Positions 36,384 to 43,757 of a DNA stretch of 64,000 nt are shown in pieces. The notes under the pieces are model-generated. The model was given only the letters and a program-made list of their open reading frames with translations. It did no database searches and was not told the DNA's origin. This DNA comes from Flavobacterium tegetincola DSM 22377 (GTDB lineage Bacteria > Bacteroidota > Bacteroidia > Flavobacteriales > Flavobacteriaceae). Both the position numbers and the translations under genes were made by a program. The stretch spans positions 90,992 to 154,991 of the forward strand of contig NZ_KE384389.1 of the NCBI RefSeq assembly GCF_000425485.1, written 5' to 3'. Position 1 is the stretch's first letter. Every line of letters starts with the position of its first letter.

Positions 36384-36473
36384 AAGGACAAAAGGATAGA
36401 AAGATAGAAGGACAAAAGGATAGAAAGATAGAAAGACAAAAGGATAGAAAGATAAAGGGACAAAAAGACAAAA
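36378..36473 (+). repeat. 24-bp tandem repeat, four copies, purine-rich
   Basis: Copies at 36378-36401 and 36402-36425 are identical; 36426-36449 differs by one base; 36450-36473 is diverged. The unit combines AGATAGAAGGAC with AAAAGGATAGAA. The first copy contains the kynU stop codon TAG. The following pyrimidine-rich tract (36511-36540) is roughly complementary, so the region can fold back. Confidence 0.9.
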
Positions 36474-36510
36474 TGATAGAAGAACAGACAATCCTTACAT
36501 ATCAAAATCC

Positions 36511-36540
36511 CTCAATCTTTACGTCTTTCAATCTTTCAAT
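36511..36540 (+). repeat. 30-bp direct repeat, left copy, flanking the four-helix-bundle gene
   Basis: CTCAATCTTTACGTC begins this 30-mer, which recurs at 36972-37001 with one mismatch. The two copies bracket the four-helix-bundle gene. Confidence 0.85.
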
Positions 36541-36557
36541 CAAATTCAATATAAATT

Positions 36558-36917
36558 ATGCATAACTATAAAGAATTAGAAATTTGGAAAGCGAGTTTGG
36601 CAATTTGTACACCAATTTATAAACTGACAAAGAAGTTTCCTGACGATGAAAAATTTGGACTTATTTCGCAAATTCGACGAGCTGCAGTTTCAGTTCCATC
36701 AAATATTGCTGAAGGTTCTTCAAGAAGTTCAGATAAAGATTTTGTTCGCTTTCTAGAATATTCTTTAGGTTCTTGCAGAGAAATCGAAACTCAAATTTTA
36801 ATTTCTCAAGATTTAGAATATGCAAATCCAGAAACTGTTGCAGTACTTTTAAAAGAACTCTATCGAATAATGGTTATGATAAATAATTTCATCAAAAAAT
36901 TGCGTAGTAATTATTAA
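36558..36917 (+). CDS. Four-helix-bundle protein (S23/TIGR02436 family)
   Basis: A 119-residue all-alpha protein with the family motifs YKELEIWKASLAI, IRRAAVSVPSNIAEGSSR and FVRFLEYSLGSCREIETQ. Relatives occur inside 23S rRNA intervening sequences and as the Avd accessory protein of diversity-generating retroelements. Here it stands alone, without a reverse transcriptase or rRNA nearby, and is bracketed by a 30-bp direct repeat (36511-36540 and 36972-37001). That placement suggests arrival or loss as a unit. It separates kynU from the arginase-family gene. Function is unknown; nucleic-acid binding has been proposed for the family. Confidence 0.88.
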   Translation: MHNYKELEIWKASLAICTPIYKLTKKFPDDEKFGLISQIRRAAVSVPSNIAEGSSRSSDKDFVRFLEYSLGSCREIETQILISQDLEYANPETVAVLLKELYRIMVMINNFIKKLRSNY

Positions 36918-36971
36918 TTTTGTGTTTTCAATCTTTTACAAATAACAACTCGGTTGCAAGTCTTTCAATCT

Positions 36972-37001
36972 CTCAATCTTTACGTCCTTCAATCTTTCAA
37001 T
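36972..37001 (+). repeat. 30-bp direct repeat, right copy
   Basis: It differs from 36511-36540 at one position (CGTCC in place of CGTCT). It is followed by the 63-bp-period array at 37026-37130. Confidence 0.85.
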
Positions 37002-37025
37002 TATTTAAAATTTAACATCTAGACC

Positions 37026-37130
37026 GCTAGTCTTTCAATCCTTAAGTCTTTCAATCTTTCAATCCCTATAAAATATAAAATCTAGGTTGCTAGTCTTTCA
37101 GTCCTTAAGTCTTTCAATCTTTCAATCCCT
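37026..37130 (+). repeat. 63-bp-period tandem repeat with CTTTCAATC core
   Basis: A 42-bp block starting GCTAGTCTTTCA occurs at 37026-37067 and 37089-37130 with one mismatch. Each block contains nested TCTTTCAATC units. The array ends seven bases before the arginase-family ATG at 37138. Confidence 0.85.
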
Positions 37131-37137
37131 TTTAAAA

Positions 37138-38223
37138 ATGACCAAACAAGAAAAAATAAAAAACTTCAACCCATCCCAGCCCGGATTAGCGGACGAAAGT
37201 ATATTCGGATTACCTTTTTCAGCAGAAGAAAGCGAAATTATAATCATTCCCGTGCCTTGGGAAGTAACCGTGAGTTATGGCGCAGGCGCTTCGGAAGGAC
37301 CTCAAGCCATTTTGGATGCGTCTTTTCAAGTTGATTTGCACCACCAAGAATTTCCTGAATTATGGAAACTAGGAATGCATTTAGACTTAGGACAACATTC
37401 AGATAATTGGAGCCAACAAAGTGCGGAATACAAAGCTCTGGCACAGCCAATTATTGAAGCTTTAGAAAAAGGCGAAGTGATTGCAGAACACCCAAAGTTG
37501 CAAAGTGATTTGGATAAAATCAACGCGGTGTGTCATGAAATGAAAGAAACATTGCGGGAACGCGTTCTATATTGGACTAAAAAAGGTAAAAAAGTAGCGT
37601 TACTTGGAGGAGACCATTCGACACCTTTAGGCTATTACGAAGCGATGGCGACATTGCACGACAATTTTGGAATCTTGCATCTTGACGCGCACATGGATTT
37701 GCGAATTGCCTATGAAGGTTTTACCTATTCACATGCTTCAATTATGTATAATGCGTTGCATTTGCCACAAATTTCTAAAATTGTGCAAGTCGGTATCCGT
37801 GATTTTTGTGAACAGGAAGTGGAGGTTGCGCAAAAAGATAGAGTGGTAGTTTTCACCGACCGCGATTTAAAACGTGAAACCTATGAAGGGACTTCATGGA
37901 AAAGTCAATGTGAGGCAATTATTGATGCGTTACCGCAAAAAGTGTTGATTAGTTTTGATATTGACGGCATGTATCCTTGGTATTGTCCAAATACGGGAAC
38001 GCCTGTTCCTGGTGGATTTTCGTTTGAACAAGCTACTTATTTATTATCAAAATTAGCCGAGAGCGGAAAAGAAATTATCGGTTTTGATTTAGTGGAAGTC
38101 GCTCCTGGCGAAAACGACGATTGGGACGGAAACGTAGGTGCTCGAATGTTGTTTCACATGTGCGGCGTTTTGGCTAAGAATAATAAATTGCACGTTGGAG
38201 AAACGATTGTTTTTAAAAAATAA
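37138..38223 (+). CDS. Arginase/agmatinase/formimidoylglutamase family enzyme
   Basis: A 361-residue ureohydrolase-fold protein. The manganese-binding motifs are LLGGDHSTPLGYYE, HLDAHMDLR and SFDIDGMYPWYCPNTGTP, all ligands present. The usual 'DxDxxDP' reads DIDGMYP, so the third Asp, which is not a metal ligand, is replaced. Family members hydrolyse arginine, agmatine, formimidoylglutamate or guanidino acids; the sequence does not decide among these. The ATG at 37138 follows directly after a repeat array and gives the normal N-terminus. Confidence 0.85.
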   Translation: MTKQEKIKNFNPSQPGLADESIFGLPFSAEESEIIIIPVPWEVTVSYGAGASEGPQAILDASFQVDLHHQEFPELWKLGMHLDLGQHSDNWSQQSAEYKALAQPIIEALEKGEVIAEHPKLQSDLDKINAVCHEMKETLRERVLYWTKKGKKVALLGGDHSTPLGYYEAMATLHDNFGILHLDAHMDLRIAYEGFTYSHASIMYNALHLPQISKIVQVGIRDFCEQEVEVAQKDRVVVFTDRDLKRETYEGTSWKSQCEAIIDALPQKVLISFDIDGMYPWYCPNTGTPVPGGFSFEQATYLLSKLAESGKEIIGFDLVEVAPGENDDWDGNVGARMLFHMCGVLAKNNKLHVGETIVFKK

Positions 38224-38233
38224 ATAAAACATT

Positions 38234-38308
38234 TTTACACAGATTGCACGAATTTACACAGATTATAAAGAAATTAATTTGTCAAAATTTGTGCAGTCTG
38301 TGTAGATT
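38234..38308. repeat. Degenerate CACAGATT...TCTGTGTAGATTT repeat
   Basis: Two ACACAGATT units on the left face TGTGCAGTCTGTGTAGATT on the right, giving an imperfect inverted repeat related to the copies at 34921 and 63430. Confidence 0.55.
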
Positions 38309-38310
38309 TT

Positions 38311-38458
38311 TGTCATTCTGAACTTGTCTCAGGTTTTCATCAATATTTTTTTAGATGCTGAACTAAATTCAGCAGGACAAGAAAAAACGTTTGTCATTCT
38401 GAACTTGTTTCAGAATCTCAATAACGTTTTTAGATGCTGAACACAATTCAGCATGACG
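38311..38458. repeat. Tandem pair of TGTCATTCTGAAC hairpin elements
   Basis: Copy 1 is 38311-38379 and copy 2 is 38392-38458. In each, GTCATTCTGAA near the left end is complementary, with one or two mismatches, to TTCAGCATGAC (copy 2) or TTCAGCAGGAC (copy 1) at the right end. An inner TGCTGAA/TTCAGCA hairpin is also present. It lies between convergent genes. Similar elements are common in flavobacterial intergenic DNA. Confidence 0.8.
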
Positions 38459-38480
38459 AAGTAGACCAATGTAGATTTAG

Positions 38481-40013
38481 CTATAAATTTTCAATATTTT
38501 CCATCAAAGAAATCGCCTTCTCTTTCGTAGCGGCCAATTCACTAGGTTCCATCTTTTTTAGCAAACTCATCATCATCGCCATCCGGTGATTATTGGTAAA
38601 ATGTTCTTTTTTCTCATCCAGAAAATGCCAGTATAGACTGTTGAATGGACATGCATTATCCGTCAGTTTTTCTTTGACATTATAATGACATCCGCTGCAA
38701 TAATTACTCATTTTATTGATGTAACTTCCAGAAGAAACGTAGGGTTTTGTAGCCATAATTCCGCCATCAGCATATTGGCTCATGCCTCGCGTGTTGGGTA
38801 ATTCTACCCATTCAATTGCGTCAATGTAAACGCCAAGATACCAAGCATCCACTTGATTCGGATGTATTTGTGTCAATAAAGTGAAGTTTCCTATTACCAT
38901 CAAACGCTGAATATGATGTGCATATGCCGTATCCAAACTTTGCGAAAGCGCGTGCTGCAAACATTTCATTTTTGTTTTTCCAGTCCAAAAATAATCAGGT
39001 AGCTTGCCAGTGTTTTCGAGCGTGTTTTTGGATTTATACTCTGGCATTTCTTTCCAATATATGCCACGGACATATTCCCGCCAACCTAAAATTTGTCGCA
39101 CAAATCCTTCAACTTGCGAAAGCTCAATGGTTTCTTGATTCGCATGAAAATAGTTGATAACTGTATCAATTACCTCTTTCGGACCAATCATTTTGCTGTT
39201 CATTGCGAAAGAAATCCGGGAGTGAAATAGGTATTTATGACCAGTGTACAAGGCATCTTGATAAGTTCCAAAATGTTCTAGTAAATGTTCGCAAAAATAA
39301 TTAAGTACTTCCAAAGACTGTTTCCGATTCGTCGGCCATTCAAAATTTTTAGCATTAATAGTTCCCATTGTAGAAATATTCTGCTCTTCAATTTCTTTTA
39401 CAATTTCAGAAACGTCGGTTTCAAATTGCAATGGAAAAGGAATTGGAACTTCCTCTTTATATTTATTGCGGTTTTGGTGGTCAAAATTCCATTTTCCGCC
39501 TAAAGGCAAATCTCCTACGGTGAGAATGTTGTGTTTCTTCCGCATTTCACGATAGAAACTTTCCATCAATAACGATTTTTTCCCTTTAAAAAATGCGGTG
39601 AGTTCTGTTCTTGACGTATAAAAATGCTCGGTATCGTAGGATTGCGATTCGATTTTTAAAGTTTTACAGAAATCCTTTAATTGAACATCCAGTCGATATT
39701 CATCAGGAAGTTGGTATTCAAATCGCGTAATTTTTTCTTTTTCAATTAAATTTGAGAGTAAAGCGGTCAACTCAATTGTGTTATTAGAATCAGAAATTTT
39801 GTAATACTGAACTTGATGTCCGTTATTTTTTAGATAATGCGCAAAATTCCGCATCGATAGAAAAAATGCCACCACTTTCTGTATGTGATGTCTTACATAA
39901 TCGGTTTCTTGACGCATTTCCGCAATGATGTAAAGCGTAGTATCACTTTTTTTATCAAACCAAGAATGATCGTGATTGAGTTGGTCGCCAAGAATTAAGC
40001 GTAGTTTTTTCAT
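38481..40013 (-). CDS. Cryptochrome/photolyase family protein, Fe-S bacterial (PhrB-like) type
   Basis: A 510-residue protein opening LRLILGDQLNHDHSWF, characteristic of the deoxyribodipyrimidine photolyase-related/FeS-BCP group. The C-terminal half has the FAD-binding region with GWREYVRGIYW and AHHIQRLMVIGNF. The cysteines near the end (NYCSGCHYNVKEK... ACPFNSLYW) match the 4Fe-4S ligands of this group. Characterised members are prokaryotic (6-4) photolyases with FAD, a lumazine antenna and a 4Fe-4S cluster. It is the last gene of a minus-strand group with cryptochrome DASH, DUF2256 and a flavin reductase. Confidence 0.9.
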   Translation of the reverse strand: MKKLRLILGDQLNHDHSWFDKKSDTTLYIIAEMRQETDYVRHHIQKVVAFFLSMRNFAHYLKNNGHQVQYYKISDSNNTIELTALLSNLIEKEKITRFEYQLPDEYRLDVQLKDFCKTLKIESQSYDTEHFYTSRTELTAFFKGKKSLLMESFYREMRKKHNILTVGDLPLGGKWNFDHQNRNKYKEEVPIPFPLQFETDVSEIVKEIEEQNISTMGTINAKNFEWPTNRKQSLEVLNYFCEHLLEHFGTYQDALYTGHKYLFHSRISFAMNSKMIGPKEVIDTVINYFHANQETIELSQVEGFVRQILGWREYVRGIYWKEMPEYKSKNTLENTGKLPDYFWTGKTKMKCLQHALSQSLDTAYAHHIQRLMVIGNFTLLTQIHPNQVDAWYLGVYIDAIEWVELPNTRGMSQYADGGIMATKPYVSSGSYINKMSNYCSGCHYNVKEKLTDNACPFNSLYWHFLDEKKEHFTNNHRMAMMMSLLKKMEPSELAATKEKAISLMENIENL

Positions 40014-40020
40014 AATTTTT

Positions 40021-40096
40021 TTGTTTCAAGTTTCAAGTTATCAAGTTTCAAGTTCGGAATCGTCCAACATAACTTGAAACTTTAAACTTGAAACAA
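40021..40096. repeat. Inverted repeat of TTTCAAG/CTTGAAA units upstream of the Fe-S photolyase
   Basis: TTGTTTCAAGTTTCAAGTTA at the left is complementary to the right tract (40070-40096), which carries one extra seven-base unit. It fills the 88-base gap between the cryptochrome DASH gene and the photolyase gene and could form a strong hairpin in the transcript. Confidence 0.75.
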
Positions 40097-40101
40097 ATTT
40101 T

Positions 40102-41385
40102 TCACAACCACAGCTTCTGAAAAGCCTGATTTCCATCATACATTTCCGCTTGTCGTTTAATGTTGAACTTCCGATCTCGCGGGTCATTTCCAACGCCGGC
40201 ATTGTAAATCCAATTGCCATAATTAGAATGAACGTCGTAATCAATGAGTAAACTTTCAAAGTAAGCAGCGGCAATTCGCCAATCTTGTTGCCATTCTTTG
40301 GTCCAAAAACTTGCTACATTTTGCCGTCCCCGGTTACTCATAAATCCGGTTTTTGCGAGTTCAATCATATTTGCATTGACAAAAGGTTCACTCGTATTTC
40401 CAGAAGTCCATTGATTAAACGCTTTCTGATTGAATTTCCATTCGTAGTTTTTATTCAAAATGCCGTCGAGTTTAAATATTCTATTTCCAAACTTCATTGA
40501 AATATATTTAAAATAATCCCTCCAAATCAATTCAAAAATCAACCAATACGTATCTTCATTTGAGCCAAATTCCGCTTCATACTCTTTGACTTTCCAATAA
40601 ATAGTTTTGGCAGAGACGCTTCCATTTGCCAGCCAGGCCGATAATTTTGAACTGTAATTGGCACCAATTAGTCCGTTCCGGGTTTGTTTGTATTGCGATA
40701 GATTTTGAGTTTCAAAGAAGTAATTATCAATCCGCTTCAACGCTTGGTTTTCTCCTCCTTTAAATGGGAATGCAGTATTTTGATGTACTTCAAAGGAATC
40801 CAATCCCAAGTCCATTAATGTTGGGATGACTGTTTCATTCATAATCAGATTTGTTTCTGACTTTGCTGAAATCGAGTTTACTTCTCGAACCGATACTTTT
40901 TTCTCACACTCTTTTCTGAAAACGGTAAAAACTTGTGGCAAGTTGTCAATATCTTGGTACGGAATATCTTCAGGATGAAATAAAAATTGATAGTAAAATG
41001 CATTCCAATTTACTTCCTTAAGTCTTCCATTTCTCTGTAGATTTTCAAAAACATCGAATTCTTCACTGGTCCATTCTTTTTGAAAATAAATAGTTGCAAT
41101 TTTATGTTCATCTACTAATTTAGGAATGACATTTTCTGGTTTTTCGAAATAAACCAACAAGTTAATATTTAACCTTAGTAAATTTTCACGCAATTCTGCG
41201 ACACTTTCAATCAAGAATTTTACTCTGAATCGTTCCGTTTTTCTAAATCCGTACTTAGTTTCTGCAAAATGTCGAGGATCAAAACAATATACAGCAACTG
41301 TTTTTTCTGCATTTTTGCATGCTTCAGCTAAAGCTAGATTGTCGTCAACTCTTAAATTAGTAGTAAACCAAACAAGATTGTTCAT
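40102..41385 (-). CDS. Cryptochrome DASH family photolyase
   Basis: A 427-residue protein beginning NNLVWFTTNLRVDDNLAL, the photolyase alpha/beta domain, with the DASH opening 'WF..nLR..DN.aL'. The FAD domain shows QYKQTRNGLIGANYSSKLSAWLANGSVS, WRDYFKYIS, FVNANMIELAKTGFMSNRGRQNVASFW and DYDVHSNYGNWIYNAGVGNDPR, all typical of Cry-DASH. These proteins bind FAD and a folate antenna, repair single-stranded or looped cyclobutane dimers and may act as light sensors. It is downstream of the DUF2256 microprotein (66 bases) and upstream of the Fe-S photolyase. Confidence 0.93.
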   Translation of the reverse strand: MNNLVWFTTNLRVDDNLALAEACKNAEKTVAVYCFDPRHFAETKYGFRKTERFRVKFLIESVAELRENLLRLNINLLVYFEKPENVIPKLVDEHKIATIYFQKEWTSEEFDVFENLQRNGRLKEVNWNAFYYQFLFHPEDIPYQDIDNLPQVFTVFRKECEKKVSVREVNSISAKSETNLIMNETVIPTLMDLGLDSFEVHQNTAFPFKGGENQALKRIDNYFFETQNLSQYKQTRNGLIGANYSSKLSAWLANGSVSAKTIYWKVKEYEAEFGSNEDTYWLIFELIWRDYFKYISMKFGNRIFKLDGILNKNYEWKFNQKAFNQWTSGNTSEPFVNANMIELAKTGFMSNRGRQNVASFWTKEWQQDWRIAAAYFESLLIDYDVHSNYGNWIYNAGVGNDPRDRKFNIKRQAEMYDGNQAFQKLWL

Positions 41386-41451
41386 TAGAGGATAAAGATT
41401 TAAGTTTAAAAAATAATAATGATTAAAATTCTCACTAGAGAAATCGGATTG

Positions 41452-41592
41452 CTATCCGTTTTTTGCACGCCTGCATTTTTCACTGCAATATAAAACGACT
41501 TCCCAGTTTTTCTCCCATTTTTTGCGCCAAGCGAAAGGGAGTTTGCAGGTTTTACATATTTTTTCGGGAAGATTTACTTTTTTGTGCGCCAT
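41452..41592 (-). CDS. DUF2256 zinc-ribbon-like microprotein
   Basis: A 46-residue reading frame. It starts MAHKKVNLPEKICKTCKLPF, continues with AWRKKWEKNWEVV and ends LYCSEKCRRAKNG. Four cysteines (CKTC and CSEKC) suggest a zinc ribbon, and the pattern LPEKIC..C..PF.WRKKW.......YCSe.CRR fits DUF2256. The family is commonly found beside cryptochrome and photolyase genes, as here. The ATG overlaps the stop of the flavin reductase gene in TAATG, a one-base overlap that implies translational coupling. Function is unknown. Confidence 0.85.
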   Translation of the reverse strand: MAHKKVNLPEKICKTCKLPFAWRKKWEKNWEVVLYCSEKCRRAKNG

Positions 41593-42230
41593 TATAAAAC
41601 GGATTTCGTGGGTTGGTCTGGATGTGCATATGTAAATCGATCTATAAGTTTTGGAAGTGCATAACCGTCAACTCCATTTATAGCTACGATTTCACCCAAA
41701 TCTAATCGCACTGAAAAATCGTCTTGCAGTAATTCATCTTCAATGAAAATCTTTTCAATTGAAGCGATGAGGTGCATGCAGCCGTTTTCTTCAATTTTAT
41801 ATTCATTTAAATACTTACATAATAATCGGACGGGACTTCCTTTTACAAACGGGACGTTTAAATTATCTAGAAATTCCGCTTCCAAATTGGTTCTGTCAAA
41901 CTCTGAAATTTCAGGTAAGTAATTGGCAGAAGTATGATGTGCAGCTGCAATCATCGTTTTGGTGATGCTATTTACTGTAAAATAATGATTGTCCTTGATA
42001 TTTCTATACGTGTCTTTTGGAGCAGTGGGCATCGGACGAAGCATAAAACCTAGCATCGGAGGATTACTACCCAAATGTGTAACGCTACTTATTACAGCTA
42101 CATTCAAAACATCTTCGGACGAAATAGTTCCAATTAAATTAGCCGATTTGTAACCCGTAATCGCGTTAATCAAATTGAGACGTGGTACTTTTAACATGGA
42201 GTCTATGGTTGAATGGTCGAATTCTTTCAT
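41592..42230 (-). CDS. Flavin reductase-like FMN-binding split-barrel protein
   Basis: A 212-residue protein of the flavin reductase-like domain family: INAITGYKSANLIGTISSEDVLNVAVISSVTHLG, PPMLGFMLRP and FTVNSI are the FMN-binding strands and loops. Members reduce or bind flavin, or are related oxidoreductases. It opens a minus-strand operon followed by DUF2256, cryptochrome DASH and the Fe-S photolyase, all flavin- or light-linked. A role in supplying or reducing flavin for the photolyases is plausible but inferred from context only. Confidence 0.85.
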   Translation of the reverse strand: MKEFDHSTIDSMLKVPRLNLINAITGYKSANLIGTISSEDVLNVAVISSVTHLGSNPPMLGFMLRPMPTAPKDTYRNIKDNHYFTVNSITKTMIAAAHHTSANYLPEISEFDRTNLEAEFLDNLNVPFVKGSPVRLLCKYLNEYKIEENGCMHLIASIEKIFIEDELLQDDFSVRLDLGEIVAINGVDGYALPKLIDRFTYAHPDQPTKSVL

Positions 42231-42346
42231 GCGTAAAATTTTTGCAAATATAATTTGTTTAACGTAAAGGTAAATAATTTAAACAAAAAATAAAGCTTTA
42301 GGACGAAATAGTTAAAAGAAATGAATGCTTACTTTTATTATTTCAG

Positions 42347-42354
42347 TACTTTTG
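42347..42354 (+). promoter_or_regulatory. -7 promoter element of the kynurenine monooxygenase gene
   Basis: TACTTTTG matches TANNTTTG and lies 26 bases before the ATG at 42381, ruling out the longer in-frame start at 42321. No clear -33 element is seen. Confidence 0.45.
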
Positions 42355-42380
42355 TATTTCGTAATTCTTATAAGAAATTC

Positions 42381-43721
42381 ATGCAAACGCCTCAAAAAAT
42401 GGCCATTGTAGGTTCCGGATTGGTTGGAACACTATTGGCAATTTACCTTAAAAGAGCGGGTCATTCCGTTTCTGTTTTTGACAGAAGTCCAGACATTAGA
42501 AATATTGAGTTTTCAGGACGATCCATTAATTTGGTAATGTCGGACAGAGGCTGGAAAACATTAGAAGACATTGGATTGGACGAAGAAATTCGTAAAATTG
42601 GAATTCCGGTTAATAAAAGAGGGATTCACCTTAAAGACGGAACGCTAAACAATCAATTTTACGGCAAGGAGGGCGAAGCAATTTTCTCGCTTTCCCGTGG
42701 AATCTTAAATCGAAAGATGATTGATTTGGCTGAAAAAGAAGGTGTAGATTTTTTCTTTGAACATAAAATTTGGGACGTTAATTTGGCAACAGTCACTTTA
42801 TTTGAGGGTGAAACCGAACAAGACGCTTGGAGAGAATTGAAATTTGATATGGTTTTTGGTGCCGATGGTGCATTTTCTAGAATCCGACACCGAATGCAGC
42901 GTCAATCCATGTTTGATTATTCACAAGAATTCATGGAAATTGGGTATAAAGAATTACACATTCCTGCCAACGCAGACGGTTCTCATAAATTAGATAAAAA
43001 CTCATTGCATATTTGGCCTCGTGGAAATTTCATGTTGATGGCGTTGGCTAATTTGCAAGGTTCATTTACATGTACTTTATTTATGCCGTTTAAAGGTGAA
43101 AATTCTTTTGAAAATATTAAAACTGAGGCAGATTTAACGGCATTTTTCGCTGAATTTTTTCCAGACACTAAAGAAGTGATTCCCGATTTGGTACGTGATT
43201 TCTTTAAAAATCCAACCAGTTATTTGGCAATCATGAAATGTTTTCCATGGACGTATGAAGATAAAGTAGCTTTAATAGGCGATTCTTCCCACGCTATTGT
43301 TCCTTTTTATGGTCAAGGTATGAATGCTGGATTTGAAGACATTACGGTTCTGCATGAAATGATGCAGAAGTACGGAGACGATTGGAAGAAAATTTTCTCT
43401 GAGTACGAAATTTCACGCAAGCCTAACGCAGATGCAATAGCAGAACTTTCCAAGCGAAACTTTATAGAAATGAGCGATTTGACTGCCGATGCTAATTTCA
43501 TTTTACAAAAGAAAATTGAAAAATGGTTTTCAGATAAACATCCTGAAAAATGGACGCCATTATACAGTCGTGTGACTTTTAGTTTGCAACCTTATGCGGA
43601 AGCTTTAGCGATTGGTGATGCTCAAAATGAGATCATGCAAGAGGTTTTGAAAATGAATAATATCGAAGAAAAATGGGATTCGCCAGAAGTGGAACAACGA
43701 ATTCTAGAATTATTAAAATAA
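42381..43721 (+). CDS. kmo: Kynurenine 3-monooxygenase (FAD-dependent)
   Basis: A 446-residue class A flavin monooxygenase. The N-terminal dinucleotide motif is AIVGSGLVGTLLAIYL, the DG motif is VFGADGAFSRIRHRM, and the second FAD motif is ALIGDSSHAIVPFYGQGMN. SGRSINLVMSDRG and FPWTYEDKV are typical of KMO. It hydroxylates kynurenine to 3-hydroxykynurenine with NADPH and O2. With kynureninase (35088) it gives two steps of the kynurenine route. The 3-hydroxyanthranilate dioxygenase and tryptophan dioxygenase genes are not visible in the window. Confidence 0.92.
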   Translation: MQTPQKMAIVGSGLVGTLLAIYLKRAGHSVSVFDRSPDIRNIEFSGRSINLVMSDRGWKTLEDIGLDEEIRKIGIPVNKRGIHLKDGTLNNQFYGKEGEAIFSLSRGILNRKMIDLAEKEGVDFFFEHKIWDVNLATVTLFEGETEQDAWRELKFDMVFGADGAFSRIRHRMQRQSMFDYSQEFMEIGYKELHIPANADGSHKLDKNSLHIWPRGNFMLMALANLQGSFTCTLFMPFKGENSFENIKTEADLTAFFAEFFPDTKEVIPDLVRDFFKNPTSYLAIMKCFPWTYEDKVALIGDSSHAIVPFYGQGMNAGFEDITVLHEMMQKYGDDWKKIFSEYEISRKPNADAIAELSKRNFIEMSDLTADANFILQKKIEKWFSDKHPEKWTPLYSRVTFSLQPYAEALAIGDAQNEIMQEVLKMNNIEEKWDSPEVEQRILELLK

Positions 43722-43728
43722 ATAATAT

Positions 43729-43757
43729 AGGTAAGCCCGAAAGCTTACCTTTTTTTA
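43729..43757 (+). terminator. Intrinsic terminator after kmo
   Basis: AGGTAAGC (43729-43736) pairs with GCTTACCT (43743-43750), followed by a T-run that reaches the stop codon of the convergent cupin gene. Confidence 0.8.

Noticed and set aside
36194..36505. Minus-strand frames of 60-103 codons with repeated LSFYPFV-type sequence
   Set aside because: They are translations of the 24-bp purine-rich DNA array and the kynU antisense strand. The period is a multiple of three, so all frames stay open. There is no independent support for a protein.
36558..36917. Diversity-generating retroelement, because of an Avd-like four-helix-bundle gene
   Set aside because: No reverse transcriptase gene and no template/variable repeat pair with adenine-biased differences are in the window.
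36945..37135. Possible CRISPR array in the CTTTCAATC repeats
   Set aside because: Units are nested and degenerate, spacers are not unique or uniform in length, and no cas genes are nearby. It is a low-complexity tandem array.
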